From contig DMZT01000217.1 in NCBI GenBank assembly GCA_003484865.1, positions 1 through 24,766 of the forward strand: a DNA stretch of 24,766 bases, written 5' to 3'. This stretch comes from Stenotrophomonas sp. GTDB taxonomy: Bacteria; Pseudomonadota; Gammaproteobacteria; Xanthomonadales; Xanthomonadaceae. The notes beneath the pieces were generated by a model. It worked only from the letters and a program-made list of their open reading frames with translations. It was not told where the DNA came from and did not search any database. Positions within the stretch are counted from its first letter, which is position 1. The number at the start of each line of letters is the position of its first letter. Below are positions 8,942 to 16,729 of the stretch, piece by piece. A program made the translations under genes and the position numbers.

Positions 8942-9997
8942 ATGTACTCGCTTGCCCGCCCCTTCCTGTTCGCCCTTGATGCAGAACGCGCCCACGGCCT
9001 TGGCCTGAGCGCGCTGGACCTGGCCTATCGCACCGGCACCACGCCGCTGATGGGCCGCCGCATCGACCCGCTGCCGACCACCGCGTTCGGATTGAGTTTC
9101 CCGAATCCCGTGGGCCTGGCCGCCGGCCTGGACAAGAACGGCGAGCACATCGATGCGCTGCTGGCCCTGGGCTTCGGCTTCGTGGAGATCGGCACGATCA
9201 CCCCGCGCCCGCAGGCGGGCAACCCGAAGCCGCGGCTGTTCCGGCTGCCGGACCACCAGGCCATCATCAATCGCATGGGCTTCAACAACCTGGGCGTGGA
9301 TGCACTGGTCCGCAATGTCGAGCGCGCCAAGCGCCGCACCGGCCTGCTCGGCATCAACATCGGCAAGAACAAGGACACCCCCAACGAGCAGGCGTTCGAC
9401 GATTACCAGCACTGCCTGCAGAAGGTGTATCCGCTGGCCGACTACATCACCGTGAACATCTCCTCGCCGAACACCGCCGGCCTGCGCGAGCTGCAGGAAG
9501 AGACCGCGCTGCGCCAGCTGATTTCGCAGCTGCGCGAAAGCCAGGAAAGCCTGGCCGCCCAGCACGGCAGGCGCGTGCCGATGCTGGTCAAGGTGGCCCC
9601 GGACCTGAGCGACCGCGACATCGATGCCGCCGCGCGCGTGCTCGGTGAGCTCAAGGTGGACGGCGTGATCGCCACCAACACCACCATCGACCGCAGTGCG
9701 GTGGCCGGTGACCCGCGAGCGAGCGAAGCCGGCGGCCTGTCCGGTGCGCCACTGCTGGGCCAGTCGACCCTGGTGCTGCGCCGCCTGCGTGCACGCCTGC
9801 CCGAGTCGATGCCGTTGATCGGCGTGGGCGGCATTCAATCCGGCGCGGATGCGGTGGCCAAGATGGCCGCCGGCGCCGCACTGGTGCAGTGCTACAGCGG
9901 CCTGATCTTCCGTGGCCCGGAGCTGGTGCATGACTGCGTGGAGGCGATCCGCCGCCGCAGAGAGGCGCCCAGCCGCGGCGCGGTGGCACCACTGTGA
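8942..9997 (+). CDS. pyrD: Dihydroorotate dehydrogenase (quinone), class 2
   Basis: PyrD oxidises dihydroorotate to orotate in pyrimidine synthesis, passing electrons through FMN to the quinone pool at the inner membrane. The 351-residue length and the N-terminal helix [18 protein letters not shown] (membrane-associating in class 2 enzymes) identify the quinone-linked type. Conserved blocks are [14 protein letters not shown] (55-68), [23 protein letters not shown], and NISSPNT (172-178) with the catalytic Ser175. FMN phosphate-binding blocks LIGVGGI and YSGLIFRGP follow. ATG 8942 is chosen over an in-frame TTG at 8933. The TGA overlaps the GTG of murB (GTGA), so pyrD and murB are translationally coupled. 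Confidence 0.97.
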   Translation: MYSLARPFLFALDAERAHGLGLSALDLAYRTGTTPLMGRRIDPLPTTAFGLSFPNPVGLAAGLDKNGEHIDALLALGFGFVEIGTITPRPQAGNPKPRLFRLPDHQAIINRMGFNNLGVDALVRNVERAKRRTGLLGINIGKNKDTPNEQAFDDYQHCLQKVYPLADYITVNISSPNTAGLRELQEETALRQLISQLRESQESLAAQHGRRVPMLVKVAPDLSDRDIDAAARVLGELKVDGVIATNTTIDRSAVAGDPRASEAGGLSGAPLLGQSTLVLRRLRARLPESMPLIGVGGIQSGADAVAKMAAGAALVQCYSGLIFRGPELVHDCVEAIRRRREAPSRGAVAPL

Positions 9998-11043
9998 ACG
10001 ACGCCATGACTGCCTGGGCCATCACTGAAAACGCCTCGCTGAAGGCGCTCAACACCTTCCACGTCGACGCCACGGCAGCGCAGCTGCTGGAGGTGTTCGA
10101 TCCCTCCGTATTGCCGGAGGTGCTGGCCCTGCCACGCGTCGCAGGGCAGCCGCTGCTGGTGCTGGGCAGCGGCAGCAATGTGCTGATCGCCGACAACGTG
10201 GAAGGCACCGTGCTGGTGTTCGCCAACCGCGGCATCGAGATCCTGGAGCACCGCGCCGACCACACCATCGTGCGCGCCGGTGCCGGCGTGAACTGGCATG
10301 GGCTGGTGATGTGGTCGCTGCAGAACGGCCTGTCCGGCCTGGAGAACCTGGCCCTGATCCCGGGCACCGCCGGCGCCTCACCGATCCAGAACATCGGCGC
10401 CTATGGCGCGCAGGTCGGCGAGTTCATCCAGGCCGTGGATGCCTGGGACCGACACGAAAACGACTGGGTGCGCTTCGATGCGGAAGGCTGCCAGTTCGCC
10501 TACCGCGACAGCATCTTCAAGCACGACCCGGACCGTTACCTGATCACCGCGATCGAACTGCGGCTGCCGCTGCTGCATGGCCTGCGCCTGGGCTATGCCG
10601 GGATCGCCGAAGAAATGGAGGCGATGGGCGTTGAACTGCCGGTGGCCGCCGATGTGGCCAACGCGGTGATCAACATCCGCCGCCGCAAGCTGCCCGATCC
10701 GGACGTGCTCGGCAATGCGGGCAGCTTCTTCAAGAACCCGATCCTGCCACTGGAACAGGTGGAGGTGCTGCTGCAGCACTTCCCCGAGCTGCCGGTGTTC
10801 CCGGCCGATGACGACAGCCGCCGCAAGATCTCCGCTGCCTGGATGATCGAAAGCTGCGGCTGGAAGGGCTATCGCGATGGCGATGCCGGCGTGGCGCCAA
10901 GCCATGCGCTGGTACTGGTCAACCATGGCCAGGCCACCGGTGAAGAACTGCTCGCGCTGGCGCGGCGGATCTCCGCCTCGGTCCTGGAGAAGTTCGGCGT
11001 GCCGATCGAACCGGAGCCCAGGCTGATCGGCGCACAGTGGTGA
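9994..11043 (+). CDS. murB: UDP-N-acetylenolpyruvoylglucosamine reductase
   Basis: MurB reduces UDP-GlcNAc-enolpyruvate to UDP-MurNAc with NADPH and FAD in the cytoplasm, the second committed step of peptidoglycan synthesis. The 349-residue protein has the type I FAD-binding pattern: NTFHVDATA near the N-terminus, [10 protein letters not shown] (58-67), and [18 protein letters not shown] (122-139). It has YRDSIFK with Arg171, the proton-donor Ser244 in [10 protein letters not shown], and a C-terminal [11 protein letters not shown] segment with the conserved acidic residue. The GTG at 9994 overlaps the pyrD TGA by 4 nt; an ATG at 10006 would shorten it by four residues. The TGA in turn overlaps the next gene's GTG. 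Confidence 0.96.
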   Translation: MNDAMTAWAITENASLKALNTFHVDATAAQLLEVFDPSVLPEVLALPRVAGQPLLVLGSGSNVLIADNVEGTVLVFANRGIEILEHRADHTIVRAGAGVNWHGLVMWSLQNGLSGLENLALIPGTAGASPIQNIGAYGAQVGEFIQAVDAWDRHENDWVRFDAEGCQFAYRDSIFKHDPDRYLITAIELRLPLLHGLRLGYAGIAEEMEAMGVELPVAADVANAVINIRRRKLPDPDVLGNAGSFFKNPILPLEQVEVLLQHFPELPVFPADDDSRRKISAAWMIESCGWKGYRDGDAGVAPSHALVLVNHGQATGEELLALARRISASVLEKFGVPIEPEPRLIGAQW

Positions 11044-11963
11044 ACCCCGCCCCCGCGTTACCGGTGGCCACGCCGTTGCGGGCCGCCTTGCTGATGCTCG
11101 GCAGTACCTTGGCCTTCGGCCTGATGGCGATTGCGATCCGCTACGCCACCCGGTACGTGCCGACCCAGGAAGTTGCGTTCTTCCGCAACGCCTTCGGCCT
11201 GCTGGCGCTGCTGCCGATGCTGATCCGTCCCGGCAGTGCACCGCTGAAGACGCAGCAGCTGCCGCGCTACTTCCTGCGCAGTGCGATCGGGCTGGCCTCG
11301 ATGCTGTGCGCGTTCTGGGCGATCGGGCATCTGCCGATCTCCCAGGCGATCTCGCTCTCCTACTCCACGCCGCTGTTCGTCACCATCGCTGCCGTGTTGT
11401 GGCTGGGCGAAACCGTGCGCATGCGCCGCTGGGCGGCGGTGATCATCGGCTTCATCGGCGTGCTGATCATCGTGCGTCCGGGCTCGACCAGCTTCACCCC
11501 CGGCACCCTGGTCGCCGTGGGCGCCGCGGTGCTGAGTTCGCTGGTGGCGATCCAGATCAAGCAGCTCACCCGCGTGGACAGTGCCGATACGGTGGTGTTC
11601 TACACCTATGTGTTCTGGGTGCCGCTGTCGCTGGTGCCCGCGCTGTTCGTATGGGTCTGGCCGACCGGCCTGGCGTGGGTCTGGCTGGTCGCGACCGGCG
11701 TGCTCGGCACGCTGGGCCAGCTGCTGTGGACCCGTGCGCTGCGCCTGGGCGAGGTCTCCGCATTGACCCCGATCAGCTTCATGCAGCTGCCGCTGGTGAG
11801 CCTGTTGGGCTGGCTGCTGTTCAATGAGGCGCTGGACCGCTGGACCGTGATCGGCGCCGGCATCATCCTCGGCGCCAACGCCTACATCGCCCACCGCGAA
11901 GCGACGCTGGCACGGCGGGCGAAATCACAGGCAGTCACAGCGGCCGCCAAGCCGGGGGAATAG
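11040..11963 (+). CDS. EamA/DMT-family inner-membrane transporter
   Basis: This 307-residue protein has about ten hydrophobic helices in two EamA repeats, as in drug/metabolite transporters of the RhaT/YdcZ type. Recognisable stretches are [19 protein letters not shown] in the first repeat, [18 protein letters not shown] in helices 3-4, [14 protein letters not shown] closing the first half, and [16 protein letters not shown] and [16 protein letters not shown] in the second half. The substrate is unknown; family members export amino acids, nucleosides or metabolites. GTG 11040 overlaps the murB stop as GTGA; a second GTG at 11037 is also possible. It ends the pyrD-murB chain, and a strong hairpin follows the stop. 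Confidence 0.92.
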   Translation: MNPAPALPVATPLRAALLMLGSTLAFGLMAIAIRYATRYVPTQEVAFFRNAFGLLALLPMLIRPGSAPLKTQQLPRYFLRSAIGLASMLCAFWAIGHLPISQAISLSYSTPLFVTIAAVLWLGETVRMRRWAAVIIGFIGVLIIVRPGSTSFTPGTLVAVGAAVLSSLVAIQIKQLTRVDSADTVVFYTYVFWVPLSLVPALFVWVWPTGLAWVWLVATGVLGTLGQLLWTRALRLGEVSALTPISFMQLPLVSLLGWLLFNEALDRWTVIGAGIILGANAYIAHREATLARRAKSQAVTAAAKPGE

Positions 11964-11964
11964 C

Positions 11965-11986
11965 CCCCGCATGGGGTGATGCGGGG
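11965..11986 (+). terminator. Hairpin after the EamA gene
   Basis: A perfect 8-bp stem, CCCCGCAT (11965-11972) and ATGCGGGG (11979-11986), with loop GGGGTG begins 1 nt after the stop codon. There is no T-tract, so it is either a weak or Rho-assisted 3' end or an mRNA-stabilising hairpin. Confidence 0.4.
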
Positions 11987-11998
11987 CCCGGAGCAGTC

Positions 11999-12066
11999 GG
12001 CCACGCACGGCGTGGCCCTACCGCGACAAACGGTCGCCTGCGGGTAGATCCACGCCATGCGTGGAT
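11999..12066. repeat. Inverted pair of GTAG-headed REP (SMAG-type) hairpins
   Basis: The right element is GTAG (12044-12047) followed by the perfect stem ATCCACGC (12048-12055) / GCGTGGAT (12059-12066) with loop CAT. The left element is the mirror form: stem GGCCACGC (11999-12006) / GCGTGGCC (12010-12017) with loop ACG, ending in CTAC (12018-12021), i.e. GTAG on the minus strand. GTAG plus a stem-loop is the hallmark of Stenotrophomonas SMAG/REP elements. The two heads face each other across 22 bp containing GCGAC/GTCGC, a REPIN-like dimer. It sits between the 3' ends of the convergent EamA and chimeric genes. Confidence 0.75.
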
Positions 12067-12077
12067 GCTCTCCAGGC

Positions 12078-12815
12078 TCAATCCGAACCGAACAGATCCC
12101 GCGTGTACACCTTGTCCGCCACGCCCTCCAGCTCCGGCGTCAGCCGGTTGGCGACGATGATGTCCGCCTCGGCCAGGAACGCCGCGAAATCGTTCACCAC
12201 GCGGGAGCGATAGAACGTTGGCTCGGTGAGCACCGGCTCGTGGACGATGACCTCGATGCCCTTTGCCTTGACCCGCTTCATCACGCCCTGCACCGCCGAG
12301 GCGCGGAAATTGTCCGAGCCGGCCTTCATCACCAGCCGGTAGATGCCCACCACCTTCGGATTGCGGGCCACGATGTCATCGGCGATGAAATCCTTGCGCG
12401 TGCGGTTGGACTCGACGATGGCGTGGATCAGGTTCTGCGGCACCTTGCTGTAGTTCGCCAGCAACTGCTTCGTATCCTTGGGCAGGCAGTAGCCGCCGTA
12501 GCCGAAGGACGGGTTGTTGTAATGACCGCCGATGCGCGGATCCAGGCTGACGCCCTCGATCATCTGGCGCGTATCCAGCCCGTGCGAACTGGCGTAGGTA
12601 TCCAGTTCGTTGAAGTAGGCCACCAGCTGATCGTGCCGCGTGTAACGGCTGCCGATCTCATAGCCGAGAAACTGCTGGGGCGTGGGCACGGCCGGATCAA
12701 AATCACCACTGCCCGGGAAGAAGTACGCGCTCTGCGCGGACGCAGGCGCAGCGAACACAGACAGCACCAGCGCCAACCAGGCGATGGGAGACAGCAGACG
12801 ACGTTGCAAAGACAC
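12078..12815 (-). CDS. Chimeric ORF: secreted M14 carboxypeptidase N-terminus fused to C-terminal half of UDP-glucose 6-dehydrogenase
   Basis: From GTG 12815 the ORF encodes 245 residues with two unrelated halves. Residues 1-28 are a signal peptide ([19 protein letters not shown], cleavage near ASA-QS). Residues 29-66 ([20 protein letters not shown], then [18 protein letters not shown]) match the mature start of M14 zinc-carboxypeptidase-like proteins. From about residue 68 it follows Ugd: [33 protein letters not shown] with catalytic Cys110, [32 protein letters not shown], and the end [13 protein letters not shown]. The Ugd Rossmann NAD domain and the whole zinc-binding carboxypeptidase catalytic domain are absent. 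The product would be exported, so neither activity is expected. GGGGAA (12821-12826) precedes the GTG; a longer frame starts at 12866 without signal-peptide logic. It lies 72 bp downstream of a TonB-dependent receptor. It is either a deletion fusion (functionally a pseudogene) or an assembly artefact. Confidence 0.8.
   Translation of the reverse strand: MSLQRRLLSPIAWLALVLSVFAAPASAQSAYFFPGSGDFDPAVPTPQQFLGYEIGSRYTRHDQLVAYFNELDTYASSHGLDTRQMIEGVSLDPRIGGHYNNPSFGYGGYCLPKDTKQLLANYSKVPQNLIHAIVESNRTRKDFIADDIVARNPKVVGIYRLVMKAGSDNFRASAVQGVMKRVKAKGIEVIVHEPVLTEPTFYRSRVVNDFAAFLAEADIIVANRLTPELEGVADKVYTRDLFGSD
12594..12623 (-). other. Fusion junction zone of the M14/Ugd chimera
   Basis: This codes for [10 protein letters not shown] (residues 65-74). 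The M14 side normally continues ...DQLVAY, and the Ugd side normally reads ...RVAYFNELD. The overlap VAYF(NELD) is thus compatible with both parents and is the likely microhomology at which they were joined. The reading frame is preserved exactly. Confidence 0.65.
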
Positions 12816-12833
12816 AGCGATTCCCCGAAAGAC

Positions 12834-12853
12834 GGGCCGGTTCCTTCCGGCCC
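12834..12853 (-). terminator. Hairpin between TonB receptor gene and chimeric ORF
   Basis: A perfect 7-bp stem, GGGCCGG (12834-12840) / CCGGCCC (12847-12853), with a 6-nt loop lies in the 72-bp gap downstream of the receptor stop. On the minus strand it is followed by GTCTTTC, not a real U-tract, so it may attenuate read-through or protect the receptor mRNA rather than fully terminate. Confidence 0.35.
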
Positions 12854-12887
12854 TGTGGATACGCACGCTCCGGTGCGCTGGATGAGG

Positions 12888-15533
12888 TCAGAAGCGGTAG
12901 TCGAAGCCGACCGTGAAGTAGCGACCGCGCAGGTCGTACTGACTGAAGTCGTACGGCGCGCGGATGCCCGGGAAAGAGGCGTCGTACGGCGGCTCCTCAT
13001 CGGCCAGGTTCTGGATCTTCGCGTACAGGGTCAGCTTGTCGATACCGGTGTAGCCCAGGTACAGATCGAACTGGTTGTACCCATCCACCCGATCCTGCAC
13101 GGCAGTGGCCGCGGCGCTGGCCTTCTGGTCGTAGCCACTGGTGTAGTACCAGGTCAGCGCGGTGCGGAAGTCGCCGTAGCTCCAATCGAAGGTGGTGGTG
13201 GCCTTGTTCTTGGGCAGGGTGGCGCCGAGGTTGCTGCCGGCGTAATCCACCAGCGGACCACCGACCACGGTCGGGCGGCTGTAGTCGCGCACGTGGGTGA
13301 AGGCGGTGCTCAGGCCGAAGTCGCCGGCACGCGCGGTCGGGAAGCGCTGACGCAGCTCGACATCGAAACCGGAGGTCTTCAGCTCGCTCAGGTTCTGGTA
13401 GCGGTTGAATACCGCCAGCAGCTTGCCGCGCTCATCGCGGCTGACCGCACCCGGCACGTTGTCGGTGACCAGGGTCTGGGTGTTGTTGGTGCCCACCAGG
13501 TTTTCCAGCTCGATGCGGTAGTAATCCACGCTCAGGCTGGTGTTGGACCACGGCGAGAGCACGATGCCGGCATTGAAGCTCTTGGTACGCTCCGGCTTGA
13601 GATCGTTGTTGCCGACGGTGAAGAAGGTCGGGTTCTGGCGCGAGCCCGGCACGTCCGGGTCGCGCGGATCGATCACGCTGCCGTAGGCGATGCTGGTGCT
13701 GTTGGAGTTCTCCGACAGCGACGGCGCGCGGAAGCCCTTGGAGGCGGCGGCGCGTACCAGCAGGATGTCCCACGGCTGCCAGCGCAGGCTCAGCTTGGGC
13801 GAGAACGCATCGCCGAAATCGCTGTAGTGATCGGCGCGCGCAGCCGCCTGCAGTTCCAGACGCTCGGCCAGCGGCACGTTCACTTCGGCATAGGCCGCGG
13901 TGACCTTGCGCTCACCATGCACCTCGGCAATCGCCGGGCGGATCTGCAGGCCCGCATCGATCTGCCACGGGTTGTTGGAGTCGAGCTTCTCGCGGCGCCA
14001 TTCGGCACCGGCGGCGAACCCGATCTCACCGGCCCAGGTGTGGCCGATCGCCCCGGAGATCTTGGCATCCACGCCCTGCAGCACCGACTCGGCCGGGCGC
14101 AGCGTGCTGATGTTGATCGCGTTGAGCACGTCCTGCGAGGTCGCCGATGGATTGAGCAGGTTGTAGCTGCCGGAGGCCAGCGCATCGGCCAGTGCATACC
14201 GGTTGGCAAAGCCGCCGGAGACGGTCTCGCGCTCGCTGCTGCGTGCGCCGAACGCGCCCACTTCCCAATCCCAGTTCTGCAGGCTGCCGCGCAGCCCGAC
14301 CAGGCCGCGGTAAGCCTGCGAGCGGTTGGTCTTGATGGTCGCGCCGAGGTTGAAGAAGGTGTACTCGATCGGCACCGCGCGACCATACGGGTTGTACGGG
14401 CTGCTGGCGGGCAGATTGGACGACACCGGTTCGGCCAGGCCGGTATCGGCGTTGAGCGCGAAGCGGCCGCTTTCCAGGGTGAAGAACGGGCTGCTGCCGA
14501 ACCAGGAGACACCCTTGATGTCGCTGTAGAGCACTTCGCCGAATGCTTCGACGGTGTCGTTCACCCGGAAGGTGCCGTTGACGTAGGCCTGGTAGCGCTT
14601 GGTCGAGGGGATCAGCGTGGTGTACGGCGCCTGGTTGAAGCCGCAGGTGTTGCCGGCCAGGCCGTCGATCGGTGCGCTGGCGACCAGCGTGGTGCCGTCC
14701 GGGCAGTTGCCGCTGGCATCGAGCATCGGCACCGAGGTGCCATTGACCAGATAGCGCGCGCCCTTGGCCGACCAGCCGTTCCAGCGGCCGCCGGGCTTGT
14801 CGGTGTAGATGCCGGACTTGGTCAGGTCGCGCTGGTCCTGGTCCAGGCGCTCGCGGTTGTAGCCTTCCAGGCTGACCAGGATGTTGTAGCCGTCCGTCTC
14901 CAGATCACCGATGCCGCCGATGAACTTCAGGTTCTGCTCGTCCAGCCCGCCCTGGTCGGCGGTGCCGAGGCTGCCACCGAGTTCGGCACCTTCGAAATTC
15001 TGCCGGGTGATGATGTTGACCACGCCAGCCACGGCATCCGAACCGTACACGGCCGAGGCGCCGTCCTTGAGCACTTCGATGCGCTCCACCGCAACCAGCG
15101 GCAGCGCGTTGAGATTGACGAAGGTGTCCGACAGGCCGCCGGCCGGGAAGCCATAGTTGGCCAGGCGCCGGCCGTTGAGCAGCACCAGCGTGTTCTTCTG
15201 CGACAGGCCGCGCAGGCCGATGCCCGCCGAACCGGAGGCCCAGCCGTTGTTGGTGGTTTCGTTGGCGGCGTTGCCGGTGTTGGCCGAGATCGAGCGCAGC
15301 AGGTCGGCGACGGTGGCCTTGCCGGTCTCCTCCAGCTGCTGCCGCTCGATCACCTGCACCGGGTTGGCCGACTCGGTATCGGTGCGCTTGATGTTGGACC
15401 CGGTGACCCGCACGGCGGCAAGGGTCTTGCTGTCGCCGGCGGCGGCGGCATCGGGGGCGGCGTCGGCAAACGCGGTCAAAGGCGTTGCCAGAGCGACGGA
15501 CAGCGCCGCTACAAGAAGAGTGTGCTTGGGCAT
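12888..15533 (-). CDS. TonB-dependent outer-membrane receptor
   Basis: From ATG 15533 this is an 881-residue receptor that imports a ligand across the outer membrane using TonB/ExbBD energy. It has a signal peptide (MPKHTLLVAALSVALATPLT, then AFADA), a TonB-box-like LAAVRVTG (38-45), and a plug domain with NPVQVIERQQLEETG, GIGLRGLSQKNTLVLLNGRR (104-123), VERIEVLKDGASAVYGSDAV (149-168) and GVVNIITR. A long beta-barrel follows, ending FTVGFDYRF with the terminal aromatic needed for Bam assembly. A TTG at 15560 would add nine residues before the signal peptide and is less likely. The receptor is followed by what was apparently an exported M14 carboxypeptidase gene, a pairing that suggests peptide or modified-peptide uptake, but the ligand is not determinable. 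A 31-bp-period direct repeat lies 66 bp upstream of the start. Confidence 0.94.
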   Translation of the reverse strand: MPKHTLLVAALSVALATPLTAFADAAPDAAAAGDSKTLAAVRVTGSNIKRTDTESANPVQVIERQQLEETGKATVADLLRSISANTGNAANETTNNGWASGSAGIGLRGLSQKNTLVLLNGRRLANYGFPAGGLSDTFVNLNALPLVAVERIEVLKDGASAVYGSDAVAGVVNIITRQNFEGAELGGSLGTADQGGLDEQNLKFIGGIGDLETDGYNILVSLEGYNRERLDQDQRDLTKSGIYTDKPGGRWNGWSAKGARYLVNGTSVPMLDASGNCPDGTTLVASAPIDGLAGNTCGFNQAPYTTLIPSTKRYQAYVNGTFRVNDTVEAFGEVLYSDIKGVSWFGSSPFFTLESGRFALNADTGLAEPVSSNLPASSPYNPYGRAVPIEYTFFNLGATIKTNRSQAYRGLVGLRGSLQNWDWEVGAFGARSSERETVSGGFANRYALADALASGSYNLLNPSATSQDVLNAINISTLRPAESVLQGVDAKISGAIGHTWAGEIGFAAGAEWRREKLDSNNPWQIDAGLQIRPAIAEVHGERKVTAAYAEVNVPLAERLELQAAARADHYSDFGDAFSPKLSLRWQPWDILLVRAAASKGFRAPSLSENSNSTSIAYGSVIDPRDPDVPGSRQNPTFFTVGNNDLKPERTKSFNAGIVLSPWSNTSLSVDYYRIELENLVGTNNTQTLVTDNVPGAVSRDERGKLLAVFNRYQNLSELKTSGFDVELRQRFPTARAGDFGLSTAFTHVRDYSRPTVVGGPLVDYAGSNLGATLPKNKATTTFDWSYGDFRTALTWYYTSGYDQKASAAATAVQDRVDGYNQFDLYLGYTGIDKLTLYAKIQNLADEEPPYDASFPGIRAPYDFSQYDLRGRYFTVGFDYRF

Positions 15534-15598
15534 GAACTTCAGTGGGGTGGTGGACGACAAGTTCCGCAGTAGTCCATGCCTGGCTGAACCGCGGCCAA

Positions 15599-15649
15599 TA
15601 ACATCTCTTCATACGGATATAAGAGAAACTAACATCTCTTCATCCGGAT
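15599..15649. repeat. 20-bp direct repeat, 31-bp period, in the receptor/queD intergenic region (candidate operator)
   Basis: TAACATCTCTTCATACGGAT (15599-15618) recurs at 15630-15649 with one change (A to C). The start-to-start distance of 31 bp is about three helical turns, placing both copies on one DNA face. The second copy includes the perfect palindrome CATCCGGATG (15641-15650), and the first is flanked by TCTCTT/AAGAGA (15604-15609, 15621-15626). It lies 66 bp from the receptor start and 72 bp from queD. The arrangement is that of a cooperative transcription-factor site; the regulator is unidentified. Confidence 0.6.
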
Positions 15650-15709
15650 GGAAATGTTTTCGTTAGCAACAATTAACGCCCGCCCCCTACTGGAGCCCCA
15701 GCCCACCGC

Positions 15710-15715
15710 TACAAT
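15710..15715 (+). promoter_or_regulatory. Candidate -10 element of queD (probably leaderless transcript)
   Basis: TACAAT at 15710-15715, one base from the TATAAT consensus, ends six bases before the queD ATG, so transcription would begin at or next to the start codon. No Shine-Dalgarno precedes the ATG, consistent with a leaderless mRNA. A matching -35 hexamer is not evident. Confidence 0.45.
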
Positions 15716-15721
15716 GCGGCC

Positions 15722-16075
15722 ATGGAAATCTTCAAAGTCTTTACCCTCGAGGCCGCTCACCACCTCCCCAACGTGCCGCCGGGCCACAAGTGCGCGCGCC
15801 TGCACGGCCACTCCTTCCGGGTGGAACTCAAAGTGGAAGGCGAGCCCGGCGAGCAGACCGGCTGGATCATGGATTTCGGCGACGTCAAAGCCGCTTTCCA
15901 GCCGATCTACGACCGTCTGGACCACCACTACCTCAACGACATCCCCGGCCTGGAGAACCCGACCAGCGAGCGCCTGGCGATGTGGATCTGGGACGAACTC
16001 AAGCCGGCCCTGCCCGAGCTGAGCGAAGTCACCGTGCACGAAACCTGCACCTCCGGCTGCCGCTACCGCGGCTGA
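15722..16075 (+). CDS. queD: 6-carboxy-5,6,7,8-tetrahydropterin synthase
   Basis: QueD converts 7,8-dihydroneopterin triphosphate to 6-carboxytetrahydropterin in the cytoplasm, an early step towards queuosine in tRNA. The 117-residue length and motifs are those of the 6-pyruvoyl-tetrahydropterin synthase fold. Zinc ligands are in AAHHL (His13 or His14) and HGHSF (His28, His30). Catalytic Cys24 is in [16 protein letters not shown] lies at about 57-62, the proton-relay histidine is in LDHHYLND, and a conserved Glu lies in [13 protein letters not shown]. The ending [10 protein letters not shown] is typical of proteobacterial QueD. It stands alone, without other queuosine genes nearby. The nearest upstream gene is the divergent TonB receptor; a REP hairpin follows. 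Confidence 0.94.
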   Translation: MEIFKVFTLEAAHHLPNVPPGHKCARLHGHSFRVELKVEGEPGEQTGWIMDFGDVKAAFQPIYDRLDHHYLNDIPGLENPTSERLAMWIWDELKPALPELSEVTVHETCTSGCRYRG

Positions 16076-16088
16076 CCCGGCAGCGCGC

Positions 16089-16113
16089 GGTAGAGCCGAC
16101 CGTTGGTCGGCTC
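16089..16113 (+). repeat. GTAG-headed REP (SMAG-type) hairpin after queD
   Basis: GTAG (16090-16093) precedes the perfect 8-bp stem AGCCGACC (16094-16101) / GGTCGGCT (16105-16112) with loop GTT, the same head-plus-stem design as the elements at 11999-12066 but with a different stem sequence. It begins 14 bp after the queD stop and may act as its 3' end. Confidence 0.72.
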
Positions 16114-16200
16114 CCACCCCATCATCATCGCCCGCAAGCCTTCGCAACCCATTGATTGGAAGCCGGTTCAACTAAAACCGGGCCACCACTGGCGATGGAA

Positions 16201-16238
16201 TGTTGCAATGCAATATTTTCGGCGTATGCTGCATTGCA
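16201..16238. promoter_or_regulatory. Paired PhaR/PhbF-like operators upstream of the phasin gene
   Basis: Site 1 at 16201-16213 reads TG-T-TGC-AAT-GCAA and site 2 at 16227-16238 reads TG-C-TGC-ATT-GCA. Both fit the TG-N-TGC-N3-GCA pattern reported for the PHB-responsive repressors PhbF/PhaR. Their cores TGCAATGCA and TGCATTGCA are exact inverted copies. The 26-bp centre spacing is about 2.5 helical turns. They end 25 bp before the phasin ATG, where a repressor would block transcription. Confidence 0.55.
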
Positions 16239-16263
16239 TCAACGTTCTCGAGCCGTCCTGACC

Positions 16264-16629
16264 ATGGCCTCCGCGTTCACCGATTCCTTCAGCGACTACA
16301 CCCGCCAGCTGGCCGCCACGGCCACGCGTGCCAACCGGCTCGCGCTGGAAAATGCCGAAAGCATGTTCGGGGTGCAGTTGAAGACGCTGGAGAAGAACAT
16401 CACCGCCACCAGCGGGTTCTTCGGTGAAGTCGTGCAGTCACAGGATGCCGGCACGCTGCAGTCGCTGCTGCCCAAAGGCGCGCAACTGGCACGTGACAAC
16501 CTCGCCCGTTGGACCAGCGCCAGCCAAGAAGTGGCCGGCCTGGGGCTGAAGGCCTCCGAAGCCTTCGGCGAACTCGCCCGGCAGCCGTTCGCGGCCGCCA
16601 CGCCCAGCGCGGGCAAGACGCGCGGCTGA
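16264..16629 (+). CDS. Phasin family protein (polyhydroxyalkanoate granule-associated)
   Basis: This 121-residue protein lacks a signal peptide and is mostly amphipathic helix. It has the phasin layout: SFSDYTRQLAATATRANRLA near the N-terminus, ENAESMFGVQLKTLEKNITA in the middle, LARDNLARWTSASQEVAGLG near the C-terminus, and a low-complexity alanine-rich tail (PFAAATPSAGKTRG). Phasins coat polyhydroxybutyrate granules and control their number and size. ATG 16264 is preferred because paired operators and probable promoter lie just upstream; an in-frame ATG at 16198 would place the operators inside the gene. No strong Shine-Dalgarno is seen. A textbook terminator follows. No PHA synthase is in the window. 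Confidence 0.8.
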   Translation: MASAFTDSFSDYTRQLAATATRANRLALENAESMFGVQLKTLEKNITATSGFFGEVVQSQDAGTLQSLLPKGAQLARDNLARWTSASQEVAGLGLKASEAFGELARQPFAAATPSAGKTRG

Positions 16630-16677
16630 GCCGGACAACATCGAATTTGCGTGGGTCCCTCCCCCCACGCAATCCCA

Positions 16678-16714
16678 GACCCGACAGAACCCTCCCTCTG
16701 TCGGGTCTTTTTTT
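16678..16714 (+). terminator. Rho-independent terminator of the phasin gene
   Basis: A perfect 11-bp stem GACCCGACAGA (16678-16688) / TCTGTCGGGTC (16697-16707) with an 8-nt loop is followed by seven T residues (16708-16714). A smaller hairpin, GCGTGGG/CCCACGC (16649-16670), precedes it. It lies between convergent genes and has the U-tract only in the plus direction. Confidence 0.92.
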
Positions 16715-16729
16715 GGGCGGCGATCAGGC

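Noticed and set aside
8141..9931. A minus-strand open frame of about 600 codons opposite the methyltransferase and pyrD
   Set aside because: It is the complement of two well-supported genes; its His/Gln/Ala-rich translation lacks family motifs.
12057..15572. A very long plus-strand open frame (about 1,170 codons) opposite the TonB receptor
   Set aside because: It is antisense to a receptor with clear plug and barrel motifs; its translation is low-complexity arginine/glycine/valine-rich sequence with no recognisable domain, as expected of GC-rich shadow frames.
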